This document shows, piece after piece, positions 7,968 through 15,634 of a stretch of DNA of 39,236 bases (position 1 is its first letter; every line of letters begins with the position of its first letter). Both the position numbers and the translations under genes were made by a program. The stretch comes from an uncultured Bacteroidales bacterium (GTDB lineage: Bacteria; Bacteroidota; Bacteroidia; Bacteroidales; UBA932). Location of the stretch: the NCBI GenBank assembly GCA_944325495.1, contig CALVAD010000013.1:1-39236 (forward strand), in the 5' to 3' direction. The notes beneath the pieces are model-generated. The model saw nothing but the letters and a program-made list of their open reading frames with translations, was not told the origin of the DNA and did no database searches.

Positions 7968-9115
7968 TGTAGATGCCGATAATTTATTACTTCAATATCT
8001 CCTGCTGTATTTTCAAAATCACCATTATATACGATGCTTTTTCTGCTCACCGGGGTAGAAAGCCAGCCGGAAAGTTTTTTCAATGTATTTCCGAATTCAG
8101 GAATATATGTCATGGAGGACTTTATTTCAAATGCCGTTATTGTTCCTTCTTCTTTCAGGAGAAGATCCACTTCATTGCCATTACTGTCTCTGTAGAAATA
8201 CACTCCGCCTTCCCTGCCTTTATTCATTCTGTGCTTGACAGCCTCCATGACTACATAGTTTTCAAAAATATTTCCTCTCATCTTGTCTCTTGACAGTTGC
8301 TCGGGGCTTTCGATGTCAAGCATGTAGCAGGCAAGTCCTGGATCGGTAAAATACAGTTTCGGACGTTTCACGAGACGTTTTGACATATTTTCGTGATACG
8401 GGGGAAGAAGATATACGATATAAGAAGCAGTCAGTACTGACAACCAGGCAGAAATGGTCTTGCTGTCGACGCCAACCTCTCCGGACAATTCATTCGCATT
8501 GAAGATAGAGCCGATACGTGCGGCGCATAGCTTTAAGAACTTAAGAAACAGCATGCTGTCTTTTATGTGCAGGAGATCTCGGATGTCTTTTTCTATATAT
8601 GTCTTGACATATGCCGGATAGAAAAGTCGTGATATATTCTTTCCTGCACAGATTGCGGGAAACAGTCCGTCATACAGGAATGTGTTCAGGTCTTTCCCGT
8701 TTTGATATGATGATATTTCCTCATATGACATCGGCATAAGTTCATATATCCCGGCTCTTCCTGCCAGGGATTCCGACAATGATTTCATGAGCTCGAAATT
8801 TGAACTGCCTGAAAGTAAAAACTTTCTGTCGGGATGATTGTCCACGATACCCTGGATGTATTCAAACAGCATCGGCACCTTCTGCACCTCGTCGATAAAA
8901 ATAGCTTTGTCGGTCTGGTTCAGGAAGGCTACCGGGTCGCTTTCGGCGAAGCTTCTGACATTCACATCTTTCATGGAAAACTTCACCGCTTCAGGGAAAA
9001 GATGGCCGAGCAATGTACTTTTTCCTGATTGCCGTGGACCGGTGACGGCAATTACCGGAAAATATTGTGCCGCCTCATGTAAGGTCCGCTCTAATTTTCT
9101 GTTTATATAATCCAT
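7958..9115 (-). CDS. AAA-family ATPase with DUF4143 domain
   Basis: A 385-residue P-loop ATPase of the AAA_14/DUF4143 type. Walker A is GPRQSGKST (residues 26-34) and Walker B is AIFIDEVQ (71-78, Asp75-Glu76); sensor-like LLSGSSNFELM follows. The C-terminal third carries DUF4143, with YFTDPGLACYML and the nuclease-like end YRDSNGNEVDLLL with FEIKSS. Such ATPases are abundant, multi-copy accessory genes in Bacteroidetes; their molecular role is not established. The ATG at 9115 is chosen over an upstream TTG (9124). The gene stands alone, has its own promoter, is more AT-rich than nearby core genes, and is enclosed by a 40-bp direct repeat. Confidence 0.88.
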   Translation of the reverse strand: MDYINRKLERTLHEAAQYFPVIAVTGPRQSGKSTLLGHLFPEAVKFSMKDVNVRSFAESDPVAFLNQTDKAIFIDEVQKVPMLFEYIQGIVDNHPDRKFLLSGSSNFELMKSLSESLAGRAGIYELMPMSYEEISSYQNGKDLNTFLYDGLFPAICAGKNISRLFYPAYVKTYIEKDIRDLLHIKDSMLFLKFLKLCAARIGSIFNANELSGEVGVDSKTISAWLSVLTASYIVYLLPPYHENMSKRLVKRPKLYFTDPGLACYMLDIESPEQLSRDKMRGNIFENYVVMEAVKHRMNKGREGGVYFYRDSNGNEVDLLLKEEGTITAFEIKSSMTYIPEFGNTLKKLSGWLSTPVSRKSIVYNGDFENTAGDIEVINYRHLQFM

Positions 9116-9155
9116 TTTATGCAAAATTGGAATTGAATTTCAAAATTACATAAAT
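9116..9155. repeat. 40-bp direct repeat, copy 2 (upstream side of ATPase gene)
   Basis: This is the partner of 7928-7967 (37/40 identity). It abuts the ATPase start codon and carries the gene's -7 promoter element in its CAAAATTA segment. Confidence 0.85.
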
Positions 9156-9170
9156 CTTGGTGGATTCAAA
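9141..9170 (-). promoter_or_regulatory. Promoter of the DUF4143 ATPase gene
   Basis: On the minus strand TTTG (9170-9167), an 18-bp spacer and TAATTTTG (9148-9141) match the Bacteroidetes promoter. It predicts a leader of about 20 bases before the ATG at 9115. Confidence 0.62.
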
Positions 9171-9594
9171 AAATTCAGGCAAAAATCGGATTATCCAAGG
9201 AACATCAGCAAAGACCCCCTCCATAAGCGGAACACTCCTGTCCGGTCGCCGGGACGGCTCTAAAAAGTAAGGAACAGGACTGATGGTGGAATTTGCAATA
9301 CAGTCGGTTCCAGGAGGGTTTTCAGCAAAAACTCTGTGCCTGAACCGTATTTCGGAATATGACGCAGGCACATGAATATCTGCGGAGAATGCACTCTACG
9401 GCTATACGATGCAGTTTCTCCTGCTTCGTTTGTACCTCACTTTTTCGCATAGACGGATTCCGAAGGCCTCCGTTTCATGGCAGGGATGGAGAATCAGACC
9501 TCAAAATTCCCGATGTAATGATATGCAGGGGATATCCTTGCGGATATTCAATGATTTTTCCCAAAATCCATGTGAAATGCTGAGTGAGTTTTCC
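9171..9594. other. 424-bp stretch with no convincing gene
   Basis: Several short frames exist on both strands, but none has a promoter, family motif or plausible start. It may hold decayed sequence between the ATPase gene and the tRNA; I recognise nothing in it. Confidence 0.4.
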
Positions 9595-9602
9595 TATATT
9601 TG
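9595..9602 (+). promoter_or_regulatory. -7 promoter element of tRNA-Leu
   Basis: TATATTTG is an exact TAnnTTTG match, 12 bases upstream of the mature tRNA 5' end. The -33 element is weak. Confidence 0.55.
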
Positions 9603-9614
9603 CCATCTGAATCT

Positions 9615-9695
9615 GCGGGTGTGTTGTAATTGGTAGCCAAGCCAGACTTAGGATCTGGTGCCTCGTGCGTATGGGTTCGAGTCCCTTCACCCGCA
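9615..9695 (+). tRNA. tRNA-Leu (anticodon UAG)
   Basis: The acceptor stem GCGGGTG (9615-9621) pairs with CACCCGC (9688-9694), followed by discriminator A. The anticodon stem CCAGA/TCTGG holds the loop CTTAGGA with TAG at 9649-9651. A long variable arm (type II, as in leucine tRNAs) and the T loop GGTTCGAGTCC are present. The CCA end is not encoded. It reads CUN codons, mainly CUA and possibly others. The tRNA marks the border of an accessory stretch, but I found no copy of its 3' end nearby that would act as an attachment site. Confidence 0.93.
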
Positions 9696-9726
9696 CAAGA
9701 ATTTAATGTATAGCAACTTGACGACT

Positions 9727-9792
9727 ATGAAGAAAACTTTGGAGACAAGTTCCGGAGTGCGTATAGAATACGATGAAGAGATCTTCAAATGA
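9727..9792 (+). CDS. Possible 21-residue peptide between tRNA-Leu and methyltransferase gene
   Basis: The frame starts MKKTLETSSGVRIEYDEEIF and ends at TGA 9790-9792, directly abutting the methyltransferase stop on the other strand. Composition is protein-like (Glu/Lys-rich), but it is too short to classify. It could be a small gene, the truncated start of a lost gene, or chance. Confidence 0.22.
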   Translation: MKKTLETSSGVRIEYDEEIFK

Positions 9793-10812
9793 TCATGACT
9801 GTTGATGGAAACAGTTCGTGTAGTCAGCATGAATATTGATTTCGTCCGAGCGGCTGATGTCAATGCTGCCGAGCTCCTGTAACTGCATGCCGGTTTCCTG
9901 AGAGGTCATGACCTTGCATCCCAGGAAAGTGTTCTCATATTTCAGGAGCTTGCCTTCCTCCATATGCCGCCTGACGAATTCCAGATGCCTGTCCAGTCTT
10001 TCCTTTAGGATTCGGTTCGACTTTTCAACCGTATAGGATTCGATGTTGTCAAGAATGCAGGATTCCAATGCCCGGTCAATCTCGATGCCGATGCTGTTCC
10101 GTCCGTTTATGATTGCCGCTATGTTGGTCGTGCACAATCCGGCGAAGGGATCAAGAACCATGTCCCCATGCTGTGAATACATGTTTATCAGCCTGAAAGG
10201 AATGTCAAGCGGGAAGGAGCCGTTCCTTTCCCGTGTCCCGGAGCCGACGATATTCTGTTTCGTGCCTTTGATATCCCATACGTCGGAAAACCAGCAGTTG
10301 CGTTCTTCCCAGAAATAGCCGCTTTGACGTCTCGTGCTTTTTTCCTCGTCGGTGCGGTACATTCTTTTGCCGCCCTTCCTGAAAATCAGTATCCATTCGT
10401 GTTCGAGAGTCACATATGCGCCGCATGGGAGCATTCCGCTTCCCATGAATTTGTTCGGCGCGTTCGTCTGCTTTCTCCATAGGATGTTGGGAAGGTTGAC
10501 CAGCCCGAGCCCGGTGCAGTGCGATACTATGCGGGAACTGTTGTTGTAAAGGCGGAATTCATTGCCTACGGTCCTGGTGGCCTCGCCTATGTTGATACAC
10601 AGAAATCCTCCGCTTTTAAGTACGCGGAAACATTCGTTCCACACCTTGTCGAGTTCGGCGTGCATCAGTTCGAACGCCCTCATCGGCGCGTCCGGCAGGC
10701 ATTTGGCGATTTCCTGATTCATCGCGGCGAATGTAGCGTCCCACATCTCGATCATCGGATAGGGAGGAGAGGTGACAATCAGGTCTACGGAACTGGAGGC
10801 GAGCATCTCCAT
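9793..10812 (-). CDS. Orphan DNA methyltransferase (beta-class, TSPPY type)
   Basis: A 339-residue amino-methyltransferase with motifs in beta-class order: catalytic motif IV TSPPYP near the N-terminus (residues 14-19 from ATG 10812) and S-adenosylmethionine-binding motif I DPFAGLCTT in the C-terminal half. TSPPY is most common in N4-cytosine enzymes, though N6-adenine members exist. No restriction endonuclease is adjacent, so it is an orphan. Codons upstream of the ATG still look coding (DTVGNAQR) but run into TGA. A 7-bp tandem duplication at 10831-10844 has shifted the frame relative to a better start at 10846. The protein made now is probably about 11 residues shorter than the ancestor, with the catalytic motif intact. 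Confidence 0.87.
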   Translation of the reverse strand: MEMLASSSVDLIVTSPPYPMIEMWDATFAAMNQEIAKCLPDAPMRAFELMHAELDKVWNECFRVLKSGGFLCINIGEATRTVGNEFRLYNNSSRIVSHCTGLGLVNLPNILWRKQTNAPNKFMGSGMLPCGAYVTLEHEWILIFRKGGKRMYRTDEEKSTRRQSGYFWEERNCWFSDVWDIKGTKQNIVGSGTRERNGSFPLDIPFRLINMYSQHGDMVLDPFAGLCTTNIAAIINGRNSIGIEIDRALESCILDNIESYTVEKSNRILKERLDRHLEFVRRHMEEGKLLKYENTFLGCKVMTSQETGMQLQELGSIDISRSDEINIHADYTNCFHQQS

Positions 10813-10830
10813 CCGCTGTGCGTTGCCGAC

Positions 10831-10844
10831 TGTGTCCGGTGTCC
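10831..10844. repeat. 7-bp tandem duplication disrupting the methyltransferase 5' end
   Basis: Units TGTGTCC (10831-10837) and GGTGTCC (10838-10844) differ at one base. On the coding strand they lie right after the ATG at 10846. Removing either unit puts that ATG in frame and gives MDTVGNAQRMEMLA. Confidence 0.7.
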
Positions 10845-10886
10845 ATCAATTGCCGAAGTGCAGCCGTATAAATGGCGCGTCAGCGG

Positions 10887-10894
10887 CAAATATA
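10887..10894 (-). promoter_or_regulatory. -7 promoter element of the methyltransferase gene
   Basis: Minus strand TATATTTG, about 40 bases before the ATG at 10846. No good -33 element. It is back-to-back with the lysO promoter. Confidence 0.45.
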
Positions 10895-10907
10895 CGCAAA
10901 ATCATAG

Positions 10908-10939
10908 TTTGTCGGGAAATTGTATTGTTCCTATCTTTG
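10908..10939 (+). promoter_or_regulatory. Promoter of the split lysO genes
   Basis: TTTG (10908-10911), a 20-bp spacer and TATCTTTG (10932-10939) match the Bacteroidetes consensus. The predicted leader before ATG 10963 is about 17 bases. Confidence 0.7.
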
Positions 10940-10962
10940 CGGCCCGAAATTCAAGTGTGCTT

Positions 10963-11238
10963 ATGTTCTACGTTCTGCTGACCATGTTTGCGGGAGTCCT
11001 TGTCGGATGGTTGCTGAAAGGCTGGAAGCCGGTCGGGCTTTCAGGGAAGGCGGTGAGCGCCGTGATATGGGTGATGCTGTTCCTGCTCGGGGCGGAAATC
11101 GGCATGAACCGCGAGCTTCTGCGTTCGCTGTCGTCCATCGGCCTTCAGGCGTTGCTCTTCGCGGCGGCGGGAATCTGCGGAAGCGTCATCGCGTCCGTGC
11201 TGCTTTACAGACTGTTGTTCAGGAAAAAGGCGGAATGA
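10963..11238 (+). CDS. lysO: LysO-type lysine exporter, N-terminal subunit (DUF340)
   Basis: A 91-residue membrane protein with three predicted helices (about residues 2-18, 30-48 and 56-80). It corresponds to the N-terminal third of LysO/YbjE, which exports lysine across the inner membrane. Glu45 in the LGAEIGMN segment falls where LysO has its essential membrane acidic residue. The start ATG 10963 lies just behind a consensus promoter; earlier in-frame codons are antisense to the methyltransferase. It overlaps the next gene by four bases (ATGA), so translation is coupled. The family is split into two genes in many Bacteroidetes, so this is not a fresh break. Confidence 0.8.
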   Translation: MFYVLLTMFAGVLVGWLLKGWKPVGLSGKAVSAVIWVMLFLLGAEIGMNRELLRSLSSIGLQALLFAAAGICGSVIASVLLYRLLFRKKAE

Positions 11239-11864
11239 AAGGGACTCTCACGGTGCTTGCGATGTTCGCCCTCGGCTGCATTTCCGGAGCCTTGGGCATT
11301 CTGCCTCAGAGTCTCGCGGACGGAGGCCTGGCGAAGATCGTGCTCTATCTGCTGATGTTCCTGGTCGGAGTGAACATCGGCGGAAATCCCGAGCTTAAGA
11401 AGATATTCGGCAGTGTCGATCCGAAACTCCTTCTTCTGCCGCTGGCGTCGGTCTTCGGTACTCTTGCCGTCACGGCTCTCGTGAGCCTTGTCCTGCCGGG
11501 ATGGGGCATAGCAGATTGCCTTGCAGTAGGAAGCGGCATGGGCTATTATTCCCTTTCGTCGATTCTGATATCGGAATACAGGCAGATGGCTCTCGGGGCG
11601 CAACTTGCGGCGGAGCTCAGCACGATAGCCCTGCTCTCGAACGTGTTCCGCGAACTGTTCACGCTTGTCGCTTCGCCGTTTCTGGCCAGGAAGTTCGGCC
11701 CGTTCGCCCCGATAGCTTCGGCGGGGGCTACCGCGATGGACGTGTCCCTTCCGGTGATATTGCGCAGCTCGGGAGACAGTTTTCTCGCCGCCGCGGTGAT
11801 AAGCGGTGTCATCTGCGACTTCAGCGTGCCTCTGCTGGTTTCGTTCTTCTGCTCGCTGCCCTGA
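11235..11864 (+). CDS. lysO: LysO-type lysine exporter, C-terminal subunit (DUF340)
   Basis: A 209-residue membrane protein corresponding to the larger C-terminal part of LysO. Several membrane segments are visible, and conserved family stretches include FLVGVNIGGNPEL, GSGMGYYSLSSILISE, LLSNVFRELFT and ATAMDVSLPVILRSSG. It is expected to assemble with the preceding 91-residue subunit into one lysine exporter in the inner membrane. The ATG overlaps the previous stop (ATGA). It converges on the pectinesterase-like gene with only 27 bases between the stops. Confidence 0.85.
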   Translation: MKGTLTVLAMFALGCISGALGILPQSLADGGLAKIVLYLLMFLVGVNIGGNPELKKIFGSVDPKLLLLPLASVFGTLAVTALVSLVLPGWGIADCLAVGSGMGYYSLSSILISEYRQMALGAQLAAELSTIALLSNVFRELFTLVASPFLARKFGPFAPIASAGATAMDVSLPVILRSSGDSFLAAAVISGVICDFSVPLLVSFFCSLP

Positions 11865-11865
11865 A

Positions 11866-11912
11866 CGGCTTGTATTCTCCCGGCGGGCGCTCTATTTCCG
11901 GGCCGCAAGCCG
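11866..11912. terminator. Possible shared terminator between convergent lysO and pectinesterase-like genes
   Basis: CGGCTTG (11866-11872) pairs with CAAGCCG (11906-11912), with an inner CCCGG/CCGGG. It overlaps the end of the minus-strand gene and has no U tract, so the call is weak. Confidence 0.33.
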
Positions 11913-13409
11913 CCTTTCGGGAGTCCATCCGTCCAGCACGAACGCGGGATCGCGGTAGGCGTTTATCAGAGCCGCATCTTTCTCCGGGTCGAGCTGGCGG
12001 GACCATGGATGCCTGCCTGATATGTCGGCGGGCTCCCCGGTGTCGGCGTCACGGGTGTCGTATTCCAGCATCTTCGCGCTCTCGCAGCCTATCTCGCTCC
12101 ATCCCAGCGGGTTGAAATGACGGACGGTGCAGTCGATGACCACGAATTCCGCATCGGGATAGTCGCTTCCGTGGTTGTGCTTGGTGCGTCCGAAATCAGC
12201 AGGCGCGTCCGGCAGTCCTTCGAAATGGCATTCCACGAAGATGTCGCCATGCGCGGGGCTGACGTTGCGCACCCAGGAGAACGGGCCTCCGCTGTTGTAG
12301 AAGCGGCTTCTCCATGCGAACAGACTTCCGCGGCCAAGTATCGTGTCGCCGTCGCCGATGACCTCGCAGTCCTCCATGTAGACGGTGCCGTTGGCCTGAA
12401 GGGCGTCGCCTGACCCCGTGATCCTGACATTGTAGAGCGCAATGCGTTCGCCGTTGAGCAGCAGACCTTCGGCCTGCCCCTTGAGGTCGGTGGCGATCGA
12501 GATGTCCTGCAGCACTATGTCGCTGCAGTTGTCAAGTGCGAAGGCCGCCCTGCGGGAGGGGAAGGTGCCCGGCCGCTCGTTGGTCTTGACATTGACCGGA
12601 TGCGGGTTGAACACCTCGTTGTTGGCGTAGTGGACATGAGTTCTGTCCGGTCCGGCGCCGCAGATGACCACATTGGTCTTGTTGCGCGCGTACACTATCT
12701 CCTCATAGTCGCCCGGGGCCACGGAAATCCAGGTGGTGTCGGCGCAGAAGTCCGGCACGGCGTCGAGAGCTCCCTGCACGGTGTTGAAGTCGCCGCTGCC
12801 GTCGCAGTTCACCGTCAGGCGTCTGGGGTCGGCAGGCCCGTCCGCCCTGGTGCTGAAGCTCCATTCCCCGGCTTCAAGGCCGTCGAAGTCCCCGCACACG
12901 ATGGCCCCGTCGTCAATCGTCACATAATAGCTGCGTCCGTATTCCAGCAGGTTGTTGTGGGGGTAGATGACCGCGGAATTGCCGCGCACGAGCACGGGGT
13001 GGAAATGGAAGCCGTCGGTGAAGCCTCCGATTATCGTGAGCTGCATGTCGCGCGGGGTGGGCTCGGCCGTGCCGGAAGGCGTGCCCGGCAGGGTGTTGCG
13101 GTTCGTGGCCATGAAGCTGCGCGAGTAGTCGTAAGGGATTTTCGTGTAGTCGCATTCGGGACCGTAGGTCCGGCTTTCGACGGGTCCGGCGGGCAGGCTC
13201 AGGTCCAGGCTGTCCACGGCCTCGCCGGTCTCGGCGTCGAAGATGCGGATGAACCCTGAATCCCCGACGGTCGGCGCGGAGTCGAAGGTCAGCACCAGAT
13301 GAGTGTCGGGGTTGACCCCGGAAGCTTTGTGTGCCGGGAAGAATTCGGGGGAGCCGCAGCCTGTCAGTGCGAAGGCCGAGGCCAGAAGGAAGCAGTAGGT
13401 GGTTTTCAT
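11892..13409 (-). CDS. Pectinesterase-like lipoprotein with N-terminal Ig-like domain
   Basis: A 505-residue secreted lipoprotein. The signal peptide ends in the lipobox LTGC (Cys18). Residues about 35-215 look like an Ig-like (BIg_5) domain, containing DTHLVLTFDSAPTVG and GRSYYVTIDDG. Residues about 230-480 form a right-handed beta-helix of the carbohydrate-esterase family 8 (pectin methylesterase) type, with SGDFNTVQGALDAVP and GDGDTILGRG. The two aspartate regions are present (GDALQ, GDTILG), but the glutamine usual before the first aspartate is Gly, so activity or substrate may differ. The frame continues upstream through nadD, but the lipoprotein signal fixes ATG 13409, 20 bases after the nadD stop. 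It probably acts on plant pectin at the cell surface. Confidence 0.85.
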   Translation of the reverse strand: MKTTYCFLLASAFALTGCGSPEFFPAHKASGVNPDTHLVLTFDSAPTVGDSGFIRIFDAETGEAVDSLDLSLPAGPVESRTYGPECDYTKIPYDYSRSFMATNRNTLPGTPSGTAEPTPRDMQLTIIGGFTDGFHFHPVLVRGNSAVIYPHNNLLEYGRSYYVTIDDGAIVCGDFDGLEAGEWSFSTRADGPADPRRLTVNCDGSGDFNTVQGALDAVPDFCADTTWISVAPGDYEEIVYARNKTNVVICGAGPDRTHVHYANNEVFNPHPVNVKTNERPGTFPSRRAAFALDNCSDIVLQDISIATDLKGQAEGLLLNGERIALYNVRITGSGDALQANGTVYMEDCEVIGDGDTILGRGSLFAWRSRFYNSGGPFSWVRNVSPAHGDIFVECHFEGLPDAPADFGRTKHNHGSDYPDAEFVVIDCTVRHFNPLGWSEIGCESAKMLEYDTRDADTGEPADISGRHPWSRQLDPEKDAALINAYRDPAFVLDGWTPERRLAARK

Positions 13410-13429
13410 GGTTATCGTGCTCAATGAGT

Positions 13430-13990
13430 TTACATCAGGTAGGCGGACATGTCGTCGCCTTCCGCGGAGCGGCGGCGTATTTCGGTTGAGGAGATATCCA
13501 CCATGGGGGCGTCGGCGAGTTCGATTCTGGCGCCTTCGGGCCCTTCCCGCAGGATTTTCTCGCGCAGCGCCGCCGAGTCGAAGCCCGGGCGCGGATAGAC
13601 GACGATTCCGTATTCGCGGAGTATGCGCGGGGCGTCTTTCCACCGGAGTATGTCCCTGAGGTTGTCGGCGCCCATTACAAGGCGGAATTCGTTCCCGGGC
13701 TCCCTGGCCTTCAGGGCGTCCAGCGTGCGTATCGTGTACTGCGGTGCAGGCATCTTCAGCTCTATGTCGTCGACTTTGACCCTGAGCTCCGGATGCCTGC
13801 GCACGGCTTCCACCGCGGCGCTGAAGCGCTCCGCCGCATTGGCGGCCTTCTCCGGATTCTTGAAAGGGTTCTGCGGCGACACTATCAGGTAGACCATGTC
13901 GAACTCGGCGTCTTCGGTCAGATATTTCATGATCGCGAGATGCCCGATGTGCAGCGGGTCGAAGGAACCGGTGTAGACGGCTATGCGCAT
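13430..13990 (-). CDS. nadD: Nicotinate-nucleotide adenylyltransferase
   Basis: A 186-residue NadD that joins nicotinate mononucleotide and ATP to deamido-NAD in NAD biosynthesis. The nucleotidyltransferase motif GSFDPLHIGH spans residues 8-17, and the second signature ISSTEIRRR lies near residue 166. Length is normal. Its ATG overlaps the guanylate kinase stop by about 10 bases, the tight gmk-nadD pairing common in Bacteroidetes. Confidence 0.95.
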   Translation of the reverse strand: MRIAVYTGSFDPLHIGHLAIMKYLTEDAEFDMVYLIVSPQNPFKNPEKAANAAERFSAAVEAVRRHPELRVKVDDIELKMPAPQYTIRTLDALKAREPGNEFRLVMGADNLRDILRWKDAPRILREYGIVVYPRPGFDSAALREKILREGPEGARIELADAPMVDISSTEIRRRSAEGDDMSAYLM

Positions 13991-14550
13991 AGGAATTCAT
14001 CCACTATGCGCTCGGCTTCCGCAAAGGTCTCGTCGAGCCTGTCGTTGACCAGCTCGCGGTCGAAGCGGCCCCTGGCGAAGGCGATTTCGGACGCGGCCTT
14101 GCCAATGCGCTCCCGTATGGCTTCCTCGCTGTCGGTGCCTCTCTTCCTTAGGCGCTGTTCGAGCACTTCGATGCTCGGGGGCAGAATCAGTATCGACAGG
14201 GCGGCATCCCCGAAATATTTCTTGAGGTTCACCCCGCCCTTGACATCCACGTCGAAGATGATCACGTGCCCTTTCTCCCAGATTCGGGCGACTTCGGACT
14301 TCAGCGTGCCGTAGAAGCGGTCGCGGTAGACTTCCTCGTGCTCCACGAAGGCGTCTTCGGCTATGAGCTCCCGGAATCTGTCCGCGGAGATGAAGTAGTA
14401 TTCTACTCCGTCCCGTTCCTTCCCGCGCGGAGGCCTTGAGGTCGCCGAGATCGAAAATTCGAATTCGGGGTGCAGTTTCAGCAGGTGCCCCACCACCGTG
14501 CTCTTCCCCGCTCCGGAAGGCGCTGAAAATATGATGACTTTCCCTGTCAT
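13981..14550 (-). CDS. gmk: Guanylate kinase
   Basis: A 189-residue Gmk that phosphorylates GMP to GDP. The P-loop APSGAGKST is at residues 10-18; the GMP-binding segment SATSRPPRGKERDGVEYYF follows, then the lid region and DVDVKGGVNLKKYF. Length is typical. It heads a short minus-strand operon (gmk, nadD, pectinesterase-like), divergent from fba. Confidence 0.96.
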   Translation of the reverse strand: MTGKVIIFSAPSGAGKSTVVGHLLKLHPEFEFSISATSRPPRGKERDGVEYYFISADRFRELIAEDAFVEHEEVYRDRFYGTLKSEVARIWEKGHVIIFDVDVKGGVNLKKYFGDAALSILILPPSIEVLEQRLRKRGTDSEEAIRERIGKAASEIAFARGRFDRELVNDRLDETFAEAERIVDEFLCA

Positions 14551-14567
14551 TAGGCTTCTGTTTTTTA

Positions 14568-14575
14568 CAAAAATA
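14568..14575 (-). promoter_or_regulatory. -7 promoter element of gmk
   Basis: Minus strand TATTTTTG, about 18 bases before the gmk ATG. No clear -33 element. Confidence 0.42.
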
Positions 14576-14577
14576 GT

Positions 14578-14585
14578 TAAATTTG
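14578..14585 (+). promoter_or_regulatory. -7 promoter element of fba
   Basis: TAAATTTG matches TAnnTTTG, 44 bases before the fba ATG and nearly back-to-back with the gmk element. The -33 element is weak. Confidence 0.45.
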
Positions 14586-14629
14586 CATGATTTGCTTTTA
14601 AGCGGAAAGTTTATTTATCATTTAACGAT

Positions 14630-15634
14630 ATGAAAGTCTCATTCAAAGATCTCGGCCTTGTGAACACCCGTGCGATGTTCGCCAAGGCAGTCAAGGGCGG
14701 CTATGCCATCCCTGCGTTCAATTTCAACAACATGGAGCAGCTCCAGGCCATAATCCAGGCCGCCGTGGAGACCAAGTCACCCGTGATTCTCCAGGTTTCC
14801 AAGGGAGCGCGCAACTATGCCAACCAGACCCTCCTGCGCTACATGGCCCAGGGTGCCGTGGAGTACGCCAAGGAGCTCGGATGGAAGAAGCCCCAGATCG
14901 TTCTGCATCTCGACCACGGCGACAGCTACGAGCTCTGCAAGAGCTGCGTCGACTTCGGCTTCTCTTCAGTCATGATCGACGGTTCCTCCCTCCCTTACGA
15001 GGAGAACATCGCCCTGACCAAGAAGGTAGTGAAGTACGCCCACAAATATGATGTGACCGTCGAGGCCGAGCTCGGAGTTCTCGCAGGCGTCGAGGACGAG
15101 GTCGCTTCAGAGGAGTCCCACTACACCAAGCCCGAGGAGGTCATCGACTTCGTGAAGAAGACCGGCTGCGACTCGCTCGCCATCTCCATCGGAACTTCCC
15201 ACGGCGCATACAAGTTCAAGCCCGAGCAGTGCACCCGCGATCCCCAGACCGGACGCCTCGTGCCCCCTCCGCTCGCGTTCGACGTGCTCAAGGCCATCGA
15301 GAAGAAGCTCCCCGGCTTCCCCATCGTGCTCCACGGATCGTCTTCAGTTCCCCAGGAGTATGTGGACATCATCAATGCCAACGGAGGAAACCTTCCTGAC
15401 GCTGTCGGCATTCCCGAGGAGCAGCTCCGCAAGGCCGCGAAGAGCGCAGTCTGCAAGATCAACATCGACTCCGACTCTCGTCTTGCGATGACCGCCGCGA
15501 TCCGCAAGTACTTCAACGAGCATCCCGAGCACTTCGATCCCCGTCAGTACCTGAAGCCCGCCCGCGAGGAGATGAAGAAGATGTACATCCACAAGATCGT
15601 GAATGTGCTCGGATCTAACGGAAAGGCGAGATAA
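14630..15634 (+). CDS. fba: Fructose-bisphosphate aldolase, class II
   Basis: A 334-residue zinc-dependent aldolase of glycolysis and gluconeogenesis, converting fructose 1,6-bisphosphate to two triose phosphates. Conserved segments include YAIPAFNFNNMEQ, the HLDHG motif at residues 93-97 (catalytic Asp95, zinc ligand His96), VEAELGVLAG, the phosphate loop SIGTSHGAYKF and VLHGSSSVP. Strong codon bias (GAG, AAG, CTC) fits a highly expressed gene. Its TAA stop is followed immediately, in the same frame, by the recR start. Confidence 0.96.
   Translation: MKVSFKDLGLVNTRAMFAKAVKGGYAIPAFNFNNMEQLQAIIQAAVETKSPVILQVSKGARNYANQTLLRYMAQGAVEYAKELGWKKPQIVLHLDHGDSYELCKSCVDFGFSSVMIDGSSLPYEENIALTKKVVKYAHKYDVTVEAELGVLAGVEDEVASEESHYTKPEEVIDFVKKTGCDSLAISIGTSHGAYKFKPEQCTRDPQTGRLVPPPLAFDVLKAIEKKLPGFPIVLHGSSSVPQEYVDIINANGGNLPDAVGIPEEQLRKAAKSAVCKINIDSDSRLAMTAAIRKYFNEHPEHFDPRQYLKPAREEMKKMYIHKIVNVLGSNGKAR

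Noticed and set aside
9117-9371. An 84-codon minus-strand frame between the ATPase gene and tRNA-Leu
   Set aside because: It reads through the direct repeat and the ATPase promoter, with no plausible start context.
9615-9695. tRNA-Leu as an integration site of a genomic island
   Set aside because: No duplicate of the tRNA 3' end and no integrase gene is visible in the window.
13410-14000. In-frame extension upstream of the pectinesterase-like protein
   Set aside because: It overlaps nadD in another frame and encodes low-complexity Arg/Gly sequence; the lipobox at the 13409 start settles it.
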